Assembly (NCBI GenBank): GCA_028554795.2
Contig: CM068831.1
Location: 64,880,982 to 64,944,981 of the forward strand
Reading direction: 5' to 3'
Source of the DNA: Sinohyriopsis cumingii
Taxonomy: Eukaryota > Mollusca > Bivalvia > Unionida > Unionidae
Length of the DNA stretch: 64,000 nt
The notes below the pieces were generated by a model, which was not told where the DNA came from, did no database searches, and worked only from the letters and a program-made list of their open reading frames with translations. Shown in pieces: positions 45,501 to 50,302 of this stretch; position 1 is the stretch's first letter; the number at the start of each line of letters is the position of its first letter. Position numbers and translations under genes: made by a program.

Positions 45501-48177
45501 GAAACAATGGATAGCCCTTATTTTGAATGGGTTGGTCAGATTTTGATTTCCTATTTATAAATGGGTCCCATTGAAAGAATCATTAGAATTAGTGCTGGAA
45601 TGAATATTCATATATTCAACAACAACAAAATTGGGTGTAAATATTTTAATTGGAAATTGTTATTCCAATATCTGTTGTATTCTGAGAAGCTTGTGACTCA
45701 GTTGGAGCCATGAAATAACCATGCATAGCTGTGTAAGATTACTCTCAGATGTGTTCCTCATACAGTGACATACCATTTTATGTTTCCTTATAAGTCGGGT
45801 CAAACTGCATACAACAAAGATCCAGATCTGCCATAGCATTAAAAATATGCCTGCATATCAGGGTCTGTTTTGTTTGTTTTACTGATTGCTCCTAACAAAT
45901 TGCACAGACCCAGATCTGCCAGCACATTATGTGATGGCAGTTCTGGATCTGTGCAGTTTGCAGTTGGACTCGACTTATAAGTGATTATATACAGTACAGC
46001 TAATCCAGCAAATCAACTGAAGCAAAAATACCATGCAAGTTTGTCAAATAGGTAAGATGACACAGCCACATAATAGAGTAAGCACAGAGATCACAAGTTG
46101 TTTACTTCATTTTGTAAAGAATACCCCTGTATAGTTTTATTATTTTTTCCATAATATTATAACTTGCACACGGTTGGGTCCAGAAATATATACTGCAGCA
46201 TGGGCAAGGGCATGAGTTACCAAGGGACCCCTGAACAATTAAAAAAGGGGTGGATAACAGTAGCAAGAAGCAATGTGGGGACAGGTCAATTACTCATTTT
46301 TCAATCGTATGGGCAATAATTATTCATAAATAGCTTTTTCTAATGAAGCCTGCTTTTCTATATAAATTGTTGGTTTTTTTTAAGAAAGCTAGTGATCATT
46401 AAAAACATTAATTCAAGAGGTTTCAATACACATCACATTTGTACCTGCAAAAACATTGTGTATTACGTCACTGCTTTTTGTATGTGAACGTGATTACAAT
46501 CTAGTATTATGTTTGATTCAGAATAAAACAAGGTTCTTGTTTTAAAAATTAACATTTATTTTAAGGAAAACCAAATCTAAAACTTGATTTTTATATTGTT
46601 CTGTTTGAAAATACTGACACTGATTTCATTGCAAGTAACAGTGAAATTTCTGCCCATCCTTGTCCAAACCTTTGAGTGCCAAATTGGAAATTTTAAGTTC
46701 ACTACAAACTTTGAAATTTACTTCTCTACTAAGAATCCTATCTGTGTAGCCAAGATTTTCATGCACTGAGTACGCCTTTTGTTGGATTCCCTTGCTATCC
46801 TTGATCCCATTTATGAAGGAGTAGGATAAACTGTTGATTAATGTTAGATACTTTATGTATGTTATTTAAAAAGGTGTTCGATTCCTCTATTAAATATGTT
46901 GACTTCACACATAAATATGACTGCTAGCACTTACACAGGTAGGATTACCTTTTAACTTTTTTTAAAATTCTAACCCCTTTACCTGATTCAATACAAAAGT
47001 CTAATGAATGTGATAATACAAAACAGGTTTCTTGACATTGATTGTAACAATGTAACACACACTTCAGCAAGCTGGGTATCAAGACACAGTATGCCCTTAA
47101 TTATATTCTCACAGAAACACTCGCAGGCACATTTGACACTTTTCACAGTTGAATAACAGTGGGCATGTCACATTTATGATGATTACACTGATTTTCAAGA
47201 TCAAACTGAAACATGAATTTCACTTCACAATACTTATTTAATTTTTATTTATTTCTTAAAGTGTTGTCACAAGTTGACATTAGTAACATTTCAGTTGATG
47301 AATATTACATGATGTATTTGGTGTTGAGTTTTTGAATAGACTATTTAACAGAGTATAAAAGTTGCAAATTTAATGATGTTGATACAAAGTTGTAAACACT
47401 AATTACTTTTTTCAATATAAACCAAGCGATATATCAAGGTTGAATTGACCCATATTTATGTGATTTTATTCACATTCTGCAAATACTGGTCTTGGGGTAG
47501 GGAATTTTTTAAAATAAGAAAACAGGCGATCTACACATGCCCTTGCATTATAAATAGTTTCACTAAAATGAGGAAGCAGTGTAGCATGAATGCTTTAATA
47601 ATTTTAAGTGTTATTCAGACATTTATGACTTTTAATTAAATTAATATGAATACAATAATAAAATATTAAGACAATGGTTTAAAACACTTTTGTATTTAGT
47701 TGATTACCAGCCATCATACAGTAATTATAACTTACAATAATACACTGCATAACCATATTTTCAAAATAGTTGCCCATGCATTTGCTAGTCAGAATACTTC
47801 ATGGTGATAAAAACATCTGAGTCAAGTAAATGAGTACATATTAAAATGGAGATAAATTTGGTAAATGGGGCCAGGTTTATACAGGCAGTATATATTTCAC
47901 TAATACAGTAGTTCTGAGAATAATCCTTAAATGGTTCTGCCATGCATTCTCCATTTTCATTGGCTGTTAATAGTTATACAACTTGCTCTAATTACAGTTG
48001 ATTATAAACTTGAGTAGCTCCCTAAGTCTTTAATATTTGTAATTTTGTATCTTATACCTTGTTCTTTTTCAGGTGTCCAGTTTCATAGGTGTTACCATGG
48101 TTACAGTACTCAGTGTGTATTCATTTTACAGACACCATTATTCCAATAGCTTTCAACTTGACAACAGTACAATTTAG
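7557..48177 (+). CDS. SEL1L3: SEL1L3-like gene, 3' part (14 exons, 5' end outside window)
   Basis: Fourteen exons join with matching phases into 502 residues without a stop. The product is a chain of Sel1/TPR-like helical repeats (recurrent small-residue and G patterns such as ALGWYAMNF and HNLGILHLGG), then a C-terminal hydrophobic segment (about residues 470-487 of the visible part) and a short basic tail. From memory of vertebrate SEL1L3, the order of landmarks agrees: a tyrosine pair before the acidic linker, GDIFNWLK, LYWGSQG, WARYIAEKN, CQWRHYNLS, and a membrane anchor at the very end. SEL1L3 is a poorly characterised single-pass membrane protein related to the ER-degradation adaptor SEL1L; its biochemical role is not settled. 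The N-terminal part of the family is missing because the first visible exon starts mid-protein. Sequons NLS and NVT precede the membrane segment and would be lumenal or extracellular. Orthology is inferred from recognition, not from a search. Confidence 0.87.
7995..8490. repeat. Degenerate minisatellite rich in tttgagatag
   Basis: Many copies of ttacttttgagatag and gctgagataggc with variable spacing of about 17-35 bp. It is strongly diverged. Confidence 0.75.
8709..8888. repeat. Minisatellite, left block (catgatataaaatatagg)
   Basis: Units of 17-20 bp with consensus catgatataaaatatagg. The same repeat continues at 11882 beyond the LTR retrotransposon, so this is one array split by the insertion. 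Confidence 0.88.
8889..9004 (+). repeat. 5' LTR, truncated
   Basis: About 116 bp matching the last part of the 3' LTR, ending aataacattgca. It is followed at 9005 by tggtggcagtgg, the expected place of the primer binding site. Confidence 0.82.
9053..9560 (+). pseudogene. Retrotransposon gag remnant
   Basis: Pieces in different frames read like an invertebrate Gypsy gag: RPETCKKWFQHFECFHQVSG near 9095 and a RNRLLAGLRDSKLSEKLQL stretch near 9413. Several frameshifts and stops interrupt it. Confidence 0.7.
9561..10132 (+). pseudogene. Retrotransposon zinc-knuckle and protease region
   Basis: There is one knuckle of pattern C-x2-C-x5-H-x4-C and a second, C-x2-C-x9-C, that has lost its histidine. 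A stop at 9787 separates these from the protease piece, which holds FKIDTGAGVTVIPE, the DTGA active-site motif. Confidence 0.85.
10381..10590 (+). pseudogene. Reverse transcriptase N-terminal fragment joined to integrase zinc-binding start
   Basis: The fragment carries MGVISKVCEPTEWYA and VVPKPNGTVRICAD, the RT fingers region. At about 10548-10556 it jumps directly to HNGHQGIVKC, the HHCC zinc-binding module of integrase. The RT catalytic core and RNase H are deleted without loss of the local frame. Confidence 0.85.
10591..11472 (+). pseudogene. Retrotransposon integrase remnant
   Basis: The zinc-binding cysteines (SCQNC) are followed by the core: MVIDYFS (first Asp) and VSDNGPHYTS (second Asp). 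The SPKYPQSNGLTKRG block has Lys where the catalytic Glu is expected. Stops at about 10801 and 11260 and a C-terminal piece to 11472 show decay. Confidence 0.87.
11627..11881 (+). repeat. 3' LTR (255 bp)
   Basis: It starts tgtagtgtaagcc after a purine tract and ends aataacattaca, giving the TG...CA termini usual for LTRs. An AATAAA at about 11827 could serve as its polyadenylation signal. Confidence 0.8.
11882..12045. repeat. Minisatellite, right block (catgatataaaatatagg)
   Basis: A continuation of the 8709-8888 array with the same 17-20 bp unit, more diverged. Confidence 0.85.
12195..12450. repeat. Degenerate ~110-bp tandem repeat
   Basis: Three diverged units containing ctagccccattttatg and cccaactagtc(c/t). 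Confidence 0.65.
12661..13004. mobile_element. Non-autonomous hAT element with perfect target duplication
   Basis: Terminal inverted repeats cagaggtgggcaaact and agtttgcccacccctg are flanked on both sides by the 8-bp duplication atctagat (12653-12660 and 13005-13012). The 344-bp element encodes nothing. Terminal repeats of this kind with 8-bp duplications are diagnostic of the hAT superfamily. Confidence 0.93.
13440..14542 (+). repeat. Minisatellite derived from the exon 2 splice acceptor
   Basis: There are 21 units of 46-54 bp. Each has tattttcttcttccttgacag followed by about 27 bases homologous to the first bases of exon 2 (tgtattacaagtatgttg then (c/t)tgacacaa), in parts here. The 22nd acceptor is the real one at 14541-14542. 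Nearly all units keep the AG; the unit near 13819 reads gaaattg and has lost it, and the unit near 13975 has gatag. Choosing an upstream unit as acceptor would run into stops in the frame set by exon 1. The tract is seen directly; its origin by duplication of the junction is inference. Confidence 0.93.
14543..14604 (+). CDS. SEL1L3: SEL1L3 visible exon 2
   Basis: The acceptor is ctttcttgacag and the donor gtaaga. The split codon A|TG completes a Met, then 20 codons read YYKYVADTTRED and a charged linker. This is the only one of 22 similar acceptor sites in the preceding 1.1 kb that leads into a long open frame. The first ~27 exon bases are the template for the upstream array. Confidence 0.87.
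14605..15394. other. Intron segment without recognised features
   Basis: AT-rich sequence. A - strand frame of 86 codons (14843-15103) resembles nothing I know. Confidence 0.5.
15395..15968. repeat. 48-bp minisatellite, 12 copies with constant length
   Basis: Each unit contains catatacctttcacagaaa and taacatctttaccttta. No indels occur across 12 units, and substitutions are few. As 48 is a multiple of three, two long + strand frames are open; neither is a gene. Each unit includes the acceptor-like tttcacag. Confidence 0.93.
15969..16677. other. Intron segment without recognised features
   Basis: Non-coding sequence leading to the exon 3 acceptor. Confidence 0.5.
16678..16797 (+). CDS. SEL1L3: SEL1L3 visible exon 3
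   Basis: The acceptor is cttctgtcag, with phase 0 at both ends and donor gtcaga. Its 40 codons comprise an acidic linker (ESVRLTDEVAVKEQTDENGD) followed by IFNWLKHQAKQG, the start of the next Sel1 repeat. Confidence 0.88.
16798..18301. other. Intron segment, possible decayed repeats
   Basis: Contains attataacgaggtacctta near 17431 and ttggggtccacta near 17228, which look like decayed ends of a 'tataacg' type DNA transposon. No complete element can be delimited. Confidence 0.35.
18302..19113 (+). mobile_element. Decayed transposon with BED/TTF-like zinc-finger remnant, copy 1
   Basis: The ends cagaccggccaact and, inverted, gggttggcaggtctg resemble hAT termini; no clear target duplication is visible. 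Inside, an atg at about 18592 starts MATSKRCIFKTKGEK. The frame 18675-18878 contains GHSYVYWTSRANLSMTRGGK and YDCHRHVELKKN, which resembles the N-terminal zinc finger of hAT-like transposase families. The cysteines expected in YVYCxxC are W and R. It is homologous over its length to 39640-40437. Confidence 0.68.
19385..19522 (+). CDS. SEL1L3: SEL1L3 visible exon 4
   Basis: There are 46 codons, phase 0 at both ends, with donor gtgaga. It encodes SHVARTLYWGSQGLKRN and ALEYFKMSAETEDPQAMYDY, a classical Sel1 repeat. The acceptor gtgatag has a weak pyrimidine tract. An AG two bases downstream would break the frame, so 19385 is preferred. Confidence 0.88.
19523..21495. other. Intron segment without recognised features
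   Basis: AT-rich. A short direct repeat (aagtttgctgcctgaat at about 21062 and 21112) is present. No exon is evident. Confidence 0.5.
21583..21845 (-). mobile_element. SINE-A in minisatellite, antisense
   Basis: Read on the - strand: head ggccccgagtggccgagtgg, 3' motif ggcgttaaa and CAA tail. Flanked by gaatattgta on both sides, but the surrounding repeat weakens this as a target duplication. Confidence 0.87.
22323..22588 (-). mobile_element. SINE-A in minisatellite, antisense, second copy
   Basis: Same orientation and structure as the copy at 21583, differing by scattered substitutions (for example gtccactcgg against gccactcgg). The flanks tatgaatcctgtat occur on both sides. Confidence 0.87.
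23063..23703. other. Intron segment, possible tRNA-like head
   Basis: gtagctcatttgggagagtg near 23078 looks like a degraded tRNA-type A-box region. No matching copy elsewhere in the window supports a SINE call. Confidence 0.3.
23704..23993 (+). mobile_element. SINE-B copy with internal deletion over the B box
   Basis: The head ttggcctagtggttagaac is present. The segment around gggttcgaacccc of other copies is missing: gaggtcgagc runs straight into aaagtcatacc. The body and the end taaatcacattc match the family. Confidence 0.85.
24045..24260. mobile_element. MITE, most complete copy
   Basis: Inverted ends tgccgtatatactcacttaa and ttaagtgagtatatctggta differ at about two positions. The interior of ~180 bp has gaccctgatctactg and its partial inverse cagatctgggt. 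No coding capacity. Confidence 0.8.
24292..24589 (+). mobile_element. SINE-A, 5' truncated, with duplicated 3' tail
   Basis: Flanked by the 11-bp target duplication acttgttatca (24281-24291 and 24590-24600). It begins inside the tRNA-related head (ttacaaatcactgccatctc) and keeps ggttcgagtctcgg. The tail block (actggccgccatgtatagcc to a CAA run) occurs twice. Confidence 0.88.
24928..24990 (+). CDS. SEL1L3: SEL1L3 visible exon 5 (63 bp)
   Basis: The acceptor is gatttgtcag and the donor gtaagc. This short in-frame exon has 21 codons, GQGTKKDTKEGLAQLRKSAE, completing the loop and second helix of a Sel1 repeat (the G-x-G-x-x-x-D/N loop is typical). Skipping it would keep the frame. Confidence 0.85.
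25708..25881 (+). CDS. SEL1L3: SEL1L3 visible exon 6
   Basis: The acceptor is ctgtttccag and the donor gtaagt. Its 58 codons, phase 0 at both ends, contain two consecutive Sel1 helices: NALGWYAMNFDKN with AAEYFEQAYKMG, then NPDAAHNLGILHLGG. It is the most canonical Sel1-repeat exon of the gene. Confidence 0.92.
25895..26110. repeat. ~68-bp tandem repeat after exon 6, three copies
   Basis: Units contain ttttgacttcatttct and aacagaaaatgtaggcttg. The third copy is degenerate. The array starts within 20 bp of the exon 6 donor. Confidence 0.75.
26111..27155. other. Intron segment with a diverged ~380-bp duplication
   Basis: agtatagctcaggaa(c/t)(t/c)att and the adjoining sequence occur at about 26455 and 26836, suggesting an old tandem duplication. 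No coding signal. Confidence 0.5.
27160..27512. repeat. 22-bp minisatellite (accatgaattagtttaat)
   Basis: About 17 copies of tgagaccatgaattagttta with a shorter variant lacking aat, in a mixed order. Expansion is recent, as most units are near identical. Confidence 0.9.
27960..29690. repeat. Diverged ~140-bp tandem repeat, about 11 copies
   Basis: The anchor aaaatggtttctgcacaata recurs at about 28028, 28173, 28316, 28457, 28600, 28743, 29145, 29279, 29405 and 29543, with 'aaggtca' and 'gacca(g/a)actttgtg' at fixed offsets. Spacing is 110-145 bp once the SINE insertion is removed. Confidence 0.8.
28782..29033 (+). mobile_element. SINE-A, full length
   Basis: The head gagtggccaagtggtctaaag has B box gggttcgagtctcc. 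The conserved end is ggccgccatgtatagcctat and aaaaatggcgttaaaccct, then a CAA tail. Flanks caacaacacat and caacaatacat may be the target duplication. It is inserted in the 140-bp repeat. Confidence 0.9.
29700..30072. other. Intron segment without recognised features
   Basis: An 82-codon frame (29703-29951) has no splice or family support. Confidence 0.45.
30073..30114. repeat. TA microsatellite
   Basis: An uninterrupted run of ta dinucleotides. Confidence 0.95.
30467..30775 (+). mobile_element. SINE-B, full length
   Basis: Head cggtggcctagtggttggag with B-box-like gggttgaacctcggc. The body includes tcaggataatgtgactgggt and ctgccacactgcagacatcg, with end aaatcctaatcacac. Confidence 0.88.
30776..31157. 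other. Intron segment without recognised features
   Basis: Non-coding sequence before exon 7. Confidence 0.5.
31158..31282 (+). CDS. SEL1L3: SEL1L3 visible exon 7
   Basis: The acceptor is ttttccacag and the donor gtatgt. It has 41 codons plus two bases (phase 2 out), encoding DLALSYFNYAAVRGQIDAG and a loop NIKGTDKTPRN. The split codon GA|G joins exon 8 at a glutamate. Confidence 0.88.
31283..32515. other. Intron segment without recognised features
   Basis: A short hairpin (cactgagcattgctcagtg, about 31520) is present. There is no coding or mobile-element signal. Confidence 0.45.
32531..32827 (+). mobile_element. SINE-B with clear target duplication
   Basis: The flanks caggtgccatgatgg (32516-32530) and caggtaccatgatgg (32828-32842) are a 15-bp duplication with one mismatch. 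The head is tggtggcctaagtggttaga, and the body and end match the family. Confidence 0.93.
32843..33446. other. Intron segment without recognised features
   Basis: Slightly more GC-rich than its surroundings, with loose repeats of cagtcatggc. No element ends found. Confidence 0.4.
33447..33524. repeat. TA/TACA microsatellite
   Basis: Mixed catata and ta runs. Confidence 0.93.
33682..35137. mobile_element. Possible non-autonomous DNA transposon (~1.45 kb)
   Basis: The left end gtacagtggatccccgctat resembles the inverse of the right end gcattatagcggggtcatac. The inside is non-coding and repeats 'gccatg..atcgtg(g/t)' and 'ttcaaattcata'-like blocks several times. The ends resemble Tc1/mariner-pogo type termini, with a TA beside them. 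The ends match imperfectly, so the delimitation is tentative. Confidence 0.45.
35138..35951. other. Intron segment without recognised features
   Basis: Non-coding sequence up to exon 8. Confidence 0.45.
35952..36035 (+). CDS. SEL1L3: SEL1L3 visible exon 8
   Basis: The acceptor is tctcctttcag. It encodes WARYIAEKNPAIGFILRKG and QAYRHGD, a stretch strongly reminiscent of the SEL1L3 family. The donor is the GTAAGA at 36036. An upstream GT (GTGTAA, 36034) would break the frame with the next exon, so the exon is taken to end at 36035, leaving GT|C as a valine codon. Confidence 0.87.
36036..36638. other. Intron segment with a fragment related to the 1336-1637 repeat
   Basis: tttccagcattccatgacgt and catgtacagcatagtt near 36145 match the repeat at the left end of the window. 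Otherwise non-coding. Confidence 0.45.
36639..37190. repeat. ~78-bp minisatellite
   Basis: Composite units with gcatagtcagtggtttgttt, gatgtaagtgtccacattt and tagtcactagtttgtttt. There are about four regular copies plus shorter variants on the left. On the - strand it gives an artificial frame of repeated YIKQTTDYADLKQTSDYGD. Confidence 0.88.
37215..37535 (-). mobile_element. SINE-B, full length, antisense
   Basis: On the - strand the head is tgatctagtgattagagc, the B-box region gatttgaaccctggccgaat, and the body holds the usual gataatttcactgggtagg and ctgccacactgcagacattg. Confidence 0.87.
37536..38445. other. Intron segment, possibly the decayed 5' part of a pogo-like element
   Basis: The segment preceding the transposase fragment has no clear frame. 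Repeats of ggaagctaactttgg and similar near 38180-38360 are visible. Confidence 0.35.
38446..38830 (+). pseudogene. pogo/Tigger-type transposase fragment
   Basis: A frame to the stop at 38806 contains FLKARREADDF, NMIINMDEILLYIDL, KMGVKSVRISTTGA and GGVLPHIIRK. This follows the order known for the DDE domain of pogo/Tigger/jerky-type transposases: a NxDETP-like first catalytic Asp, then a K-x-V-x-x-x-TTG block, then an x-DGxxLPP-like segment. The proline after DE, the second Asp region and the downstream part are degraded or missing, though D-E-M-M-L after the stop resembles the following block. No ends were found. Confidence 0.68.
39178..39268 (+). CDS. SEL1L3: SEL1L3 visible exon 9
   Basis: The acceptor is ttgtttcag and the donor gtcagt. 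It has one base plus 30 codons: QQAILYYMMAADAGAEIGSF and NLAWLCEENR, a further Sel1 helix pair. The phases agree with both neighbours. Confidence 0.89.
39640..40437 (+). mobile_element. Decayed transposon with BED/TTF-like zinc-finger remnant, copy 2
   Basis: Homologous to 18302-19113 throughout: catctgcatgatcaagctgt, GHHYVYWTSCSNLSIS, and an end catcagggttagcaggtctg. A frame at 40031-40273 continues into VVNKVYAYFTNFSV. The left end is not clear. It has the same W in place of the expected first zinc-ligand Cys as copy 1. Confidence 0.65.
40438..40927. other. Intron segment without recognised features
   Basis: Non-coding sequence before exon 10. Confidence 0.5.
40928..41018 (+). CDS. SEL1L3: SEL1L3 visible exon 10
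   Basis: The acceptor is tattgtcag and the donor gtaata. Its 30 codons plus one base include CQWRHYNLSTLREPQF, a non-repeat segment between Sel1 units. It carries a potential N-glycosylation sequon NLS. Confidence 0.86.
41019..42454. other. Intron segment without recognised features
   Basis: AT-rich. A short direct repeat (cacataactgtcatgtattca, twice at about 42102-42143) is the only structure seen. Confidence 0.5.
42455..42561 (+). CDS. SEL1L3: SEL1L3 visible exon 11
   Basis: The acceptor is gttctttctcag and the donor gtgagt. The split codon G|CT is followed by 35 codons: YIKMGDYHWYACEGHQDVDK and AAEYYAQAAKKNDPH, a near-consensus Sel1 repeat. A MITE fragment starts about 20 bp after the donor. 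Confidence 0.9.
42581..42720. mobile_element. MITE fragment next to the exon 11 donor
   Basis: The left end accgtatatactcatgtata and interior gccagcagatcagggtt match the 24045 MITE. The right end is missing. Confidence 0.65.
42980..44505. repeat. 33-37 bp minisatellite filling intron 11
   Basis: More than 40 units of tactagccattatgctaatg followed by gtaccatgtgtta or gtactgcatgtgtta. The two variants alternate in parts, giving a dimeric higher-order pattern. An AAT/ATA run (about 44066-44103) interrupts it. Units left of 44040 are regular; those to the right are diverged. Confidence 0.92.
44513..44640 (+). CDS. SEL1L3: SEL1L3 visible exon 12
   Basis: The acceptor is attctttcag and the donor gtgagt. 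It has 42 codons plus two bases: AIYNLGFMLEEGVRIKRS and EKALFNNVTLLEHLYT, with a sequon NVT. The acceptor lies directly at the end of a long minisatellite that fills most of the preceding intron. Confidence 0.88.
44641..45304. other. Intron segment without recognised features
   Basis: AT-rich intron 12. Confidence 0.5.
45305..45407 (+). CDS. SEL1L3: SEL1L3 visible exon 13
   Basis: The acceptor is ctgtgttttag and the donor gtgaga. The split Arg codon is followed by 34 codons: CKESPKTEAYLPCSIALYR and IQLLEIWTRYQIWIK, a hydrophobic, aromatic stretch just before the membrane segment. Two cysteines could be lumenal. Confidence 0.87.
45764..45995. mobile_element. MITE copy
   Basis: The right end gacttataagtgattatata and the left ccttataagtcgggtcaaac are inverted partners. 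The interior holds gatccagatctgcca and its inverse-like ggcagttctggatctgtg. Confidence 0.72.
45996..48072. other. Intron segment without recognised features
   Basis: The last intron of the gene. There are short frames only and no repeats of note. Confidence 0.5.
48073..48177 (+). CDS. SEL1L3: SEL1L3 last coding exon with membrane anchor
   Basis: The acceptor is gttctttttcag. It has 34 codons and a TAG stop: VSSFIGVTMVTVLSVYSFYR is the transmembrane segment, followed by a short tail of about 15 residues. A single anchor at the extreme C-terminus fits the SEL1L3 layout. This tail is shorter than my memory of the vertebrate tail. Confidence 0.86.
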   Translation: MSSFIGVTMVTVLSVYSFYRHHYSNSFQLDNSTI

Positions 48178-49540
48178 TGCTTCATTTTGGTTCATGATAC
48201 TGATGATAATGGTGCTATGTGATGCATGGAATATATAAATACTGATATGTGTCAGATCAGTCCGTTTTGGGAGTTTCTCAAGACATACACTAGTAGCTAA
48301 ATATAAGTTCTCAATTTTGAGCATGCTGCAGACTTCCCAACAAACTTTGAAACATTCATTATCAGAAAATTCAAGACCATTTATTGTCCCGTCCCTATGC
48401 TATGTTTGGAAAAGCTTCAGGTATATTGTGATACACTCCATCTGTACACATGACCCTGTTATCACATCACCTGTGTAAATGCTGATTGGAAACTTTGGAA
48501 ACATTCTAGTTATGTTGCCTTGTGACCATCTGCAAGAGGGGTGTAGGCAATGGATCCTACCAATGACTCCTTGGAAGGAAGTCAGTAGATAAATGTACAA
48601 AATGTCAGTTACATCAACTGTATTTATATATTCTGACCATGCTTCCTAAATGTAGTAATTGTAGAAAGATGCATCATGTATTGCATAGATTGTGAATCAT
48701 GACCCCTGAGTCACTTCTGGGGTTGGGAATTTGGGGTGTTGGTGCTGGTGTGTAAATAAACATAATTTTATTACACACATGGGTACATTTAACTTAGGGG
48801 ATATCCATAAAGTTCATACACTGAAAAATCAGCCGATTTCGCCCACCCTTGATATGCACAGTGTACATGTTCATAAAATTAAAAAAACTATATGTTCATG
48901 TTGTGCATCATCCCACCCTCCAATAATAGCTAAGACAATACAATTTTGAAAGATGAAATGTAATACAGTCATTAAAAATTAGCAGTTTTGAGTTTTAATT
49001 CCATGTAACAAAACTTGGCCAGATTGATAACAATAACGGAACTTGAGTAGCTTATTTATATTGACTACCTGATACGTACTTATTAACCTTATTACTTATT
49101 GTCCCCTTGCCCTCTCCACATACTCAGGTGTATGCTGTTATCTACCACCTCCATGTGTACATAATTTATGGACATCCCCTTACCGTGTACATTATGTGTA
49201 GCAAACATATCTTTAATATGTAACAGTTCACCCATCTTCACTAGCCAAGGGTAGTTATTCCACATTGTTCCACATCAACCCTTGGCATATTTAGCTTGCT
49301 GAAACTGTATCTGTTGATTTGCAGTTTGAATTGCTGCAGCTCAAAGAATCTGATCCAATCAGATCCCTTGTTACATTTAAACGGGGAGATTTTAATTATA
49401 GCAGCCTTGATACAAAATGACATAAGGCACATGCAAGTTTTCCAATCTAAACATTTTAAGCAACTTTGAATTCCATGCTGGTGCCTGTGGACATAATGGA
49501 AGTCACCCTTTAGAATACATAACAGGTCACATAATGTACT
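48178..49540 (+). other. Probable 3' UTR and downstream sequence
   Basis: No coding signal is seen. An AATAAA lies at 48755-48760, about 580 bp after the stop. Others occur near 51050 and 51616, so the UTR could be 0.6 to 3.4 kb. Choosing among them needs transcript data. Confidence 0.4.
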
Positions 49541-49770
49541 GTCTCATTGGTTAATTGATTTCAGTTGCTATAGACAGGGACTCATGGTTAATTGATTTCA
49601 GTTGCTATAGCCTGGGACTCATTGGTTAATTGATTTCAGTTGCTATAGACAGGGACTCATGGTTAATTGATTTCAGTTGCTATAGACAGGGACTCATGGT
49701 TAATTGATTTCAGTTGCTATAGACAGGGACTCATGGTTAATTGATTTCAGTTGCTATAGACAGGGACTCC
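49541..49770. repeat. ~37-bp minisatellite, six copies
   Basis: Units of ggttaattgatttcagttgc followed by tatagacagggactcat. One unit has tatagcctggg. It lies within the probable 3' UTR or just beyond. Confidence 0.92.
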
Positions 49771-50216
49771 TCATCCAGAAGAATGCACTTGTTCAAAAAA
49801 CATTTTTTCAGTTAGCTAAATAAAATATGCCAAGGGTTAATGTGGAACGAAGTAGATTAATGACCCTTAGCTTGCAAATATATACTTGCATTTTGGGTAA
49901 TTTCAAAACACATTGTAATCTGATTCATGTCCATTTTGAATAGTTTACATACTTGCATTTTTTTTTTTGTTATTTATTTGTAAGCTTTACCACATATTTC
50001 CTGTCATACATGTGTTATGATGCAGTAAAAGTTTGAAATCATTGCCTTTGTATTGGTTATGGTTTTAGAAACATGTAGTATGAAGGAAGTAATTCAGTAC
50101 ATTTAGCAGTTTATGGTATAGGATCTTGTTTGTCAGTATGCTATCAAATTGTGCAATATATGTGTAGTTTTATTTGTTCCTATTTATGATAATAATGTTT
50201 GACATGTCTCTTGAGT

Positions 50217-50302
50217 TTAGGTGTACATGTACAAAGTATAGTATATATGTACAAAGTATAGTATACATGTACAAAGTTTACATGTACAAAGTATAGTATT
50301 CA
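50217..50302. repeat. Short tandem repeat gtacatgtacaaagta
   Basis: Four to five imperfect copies of a partly palindromic unit. Confidence 0.8.
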
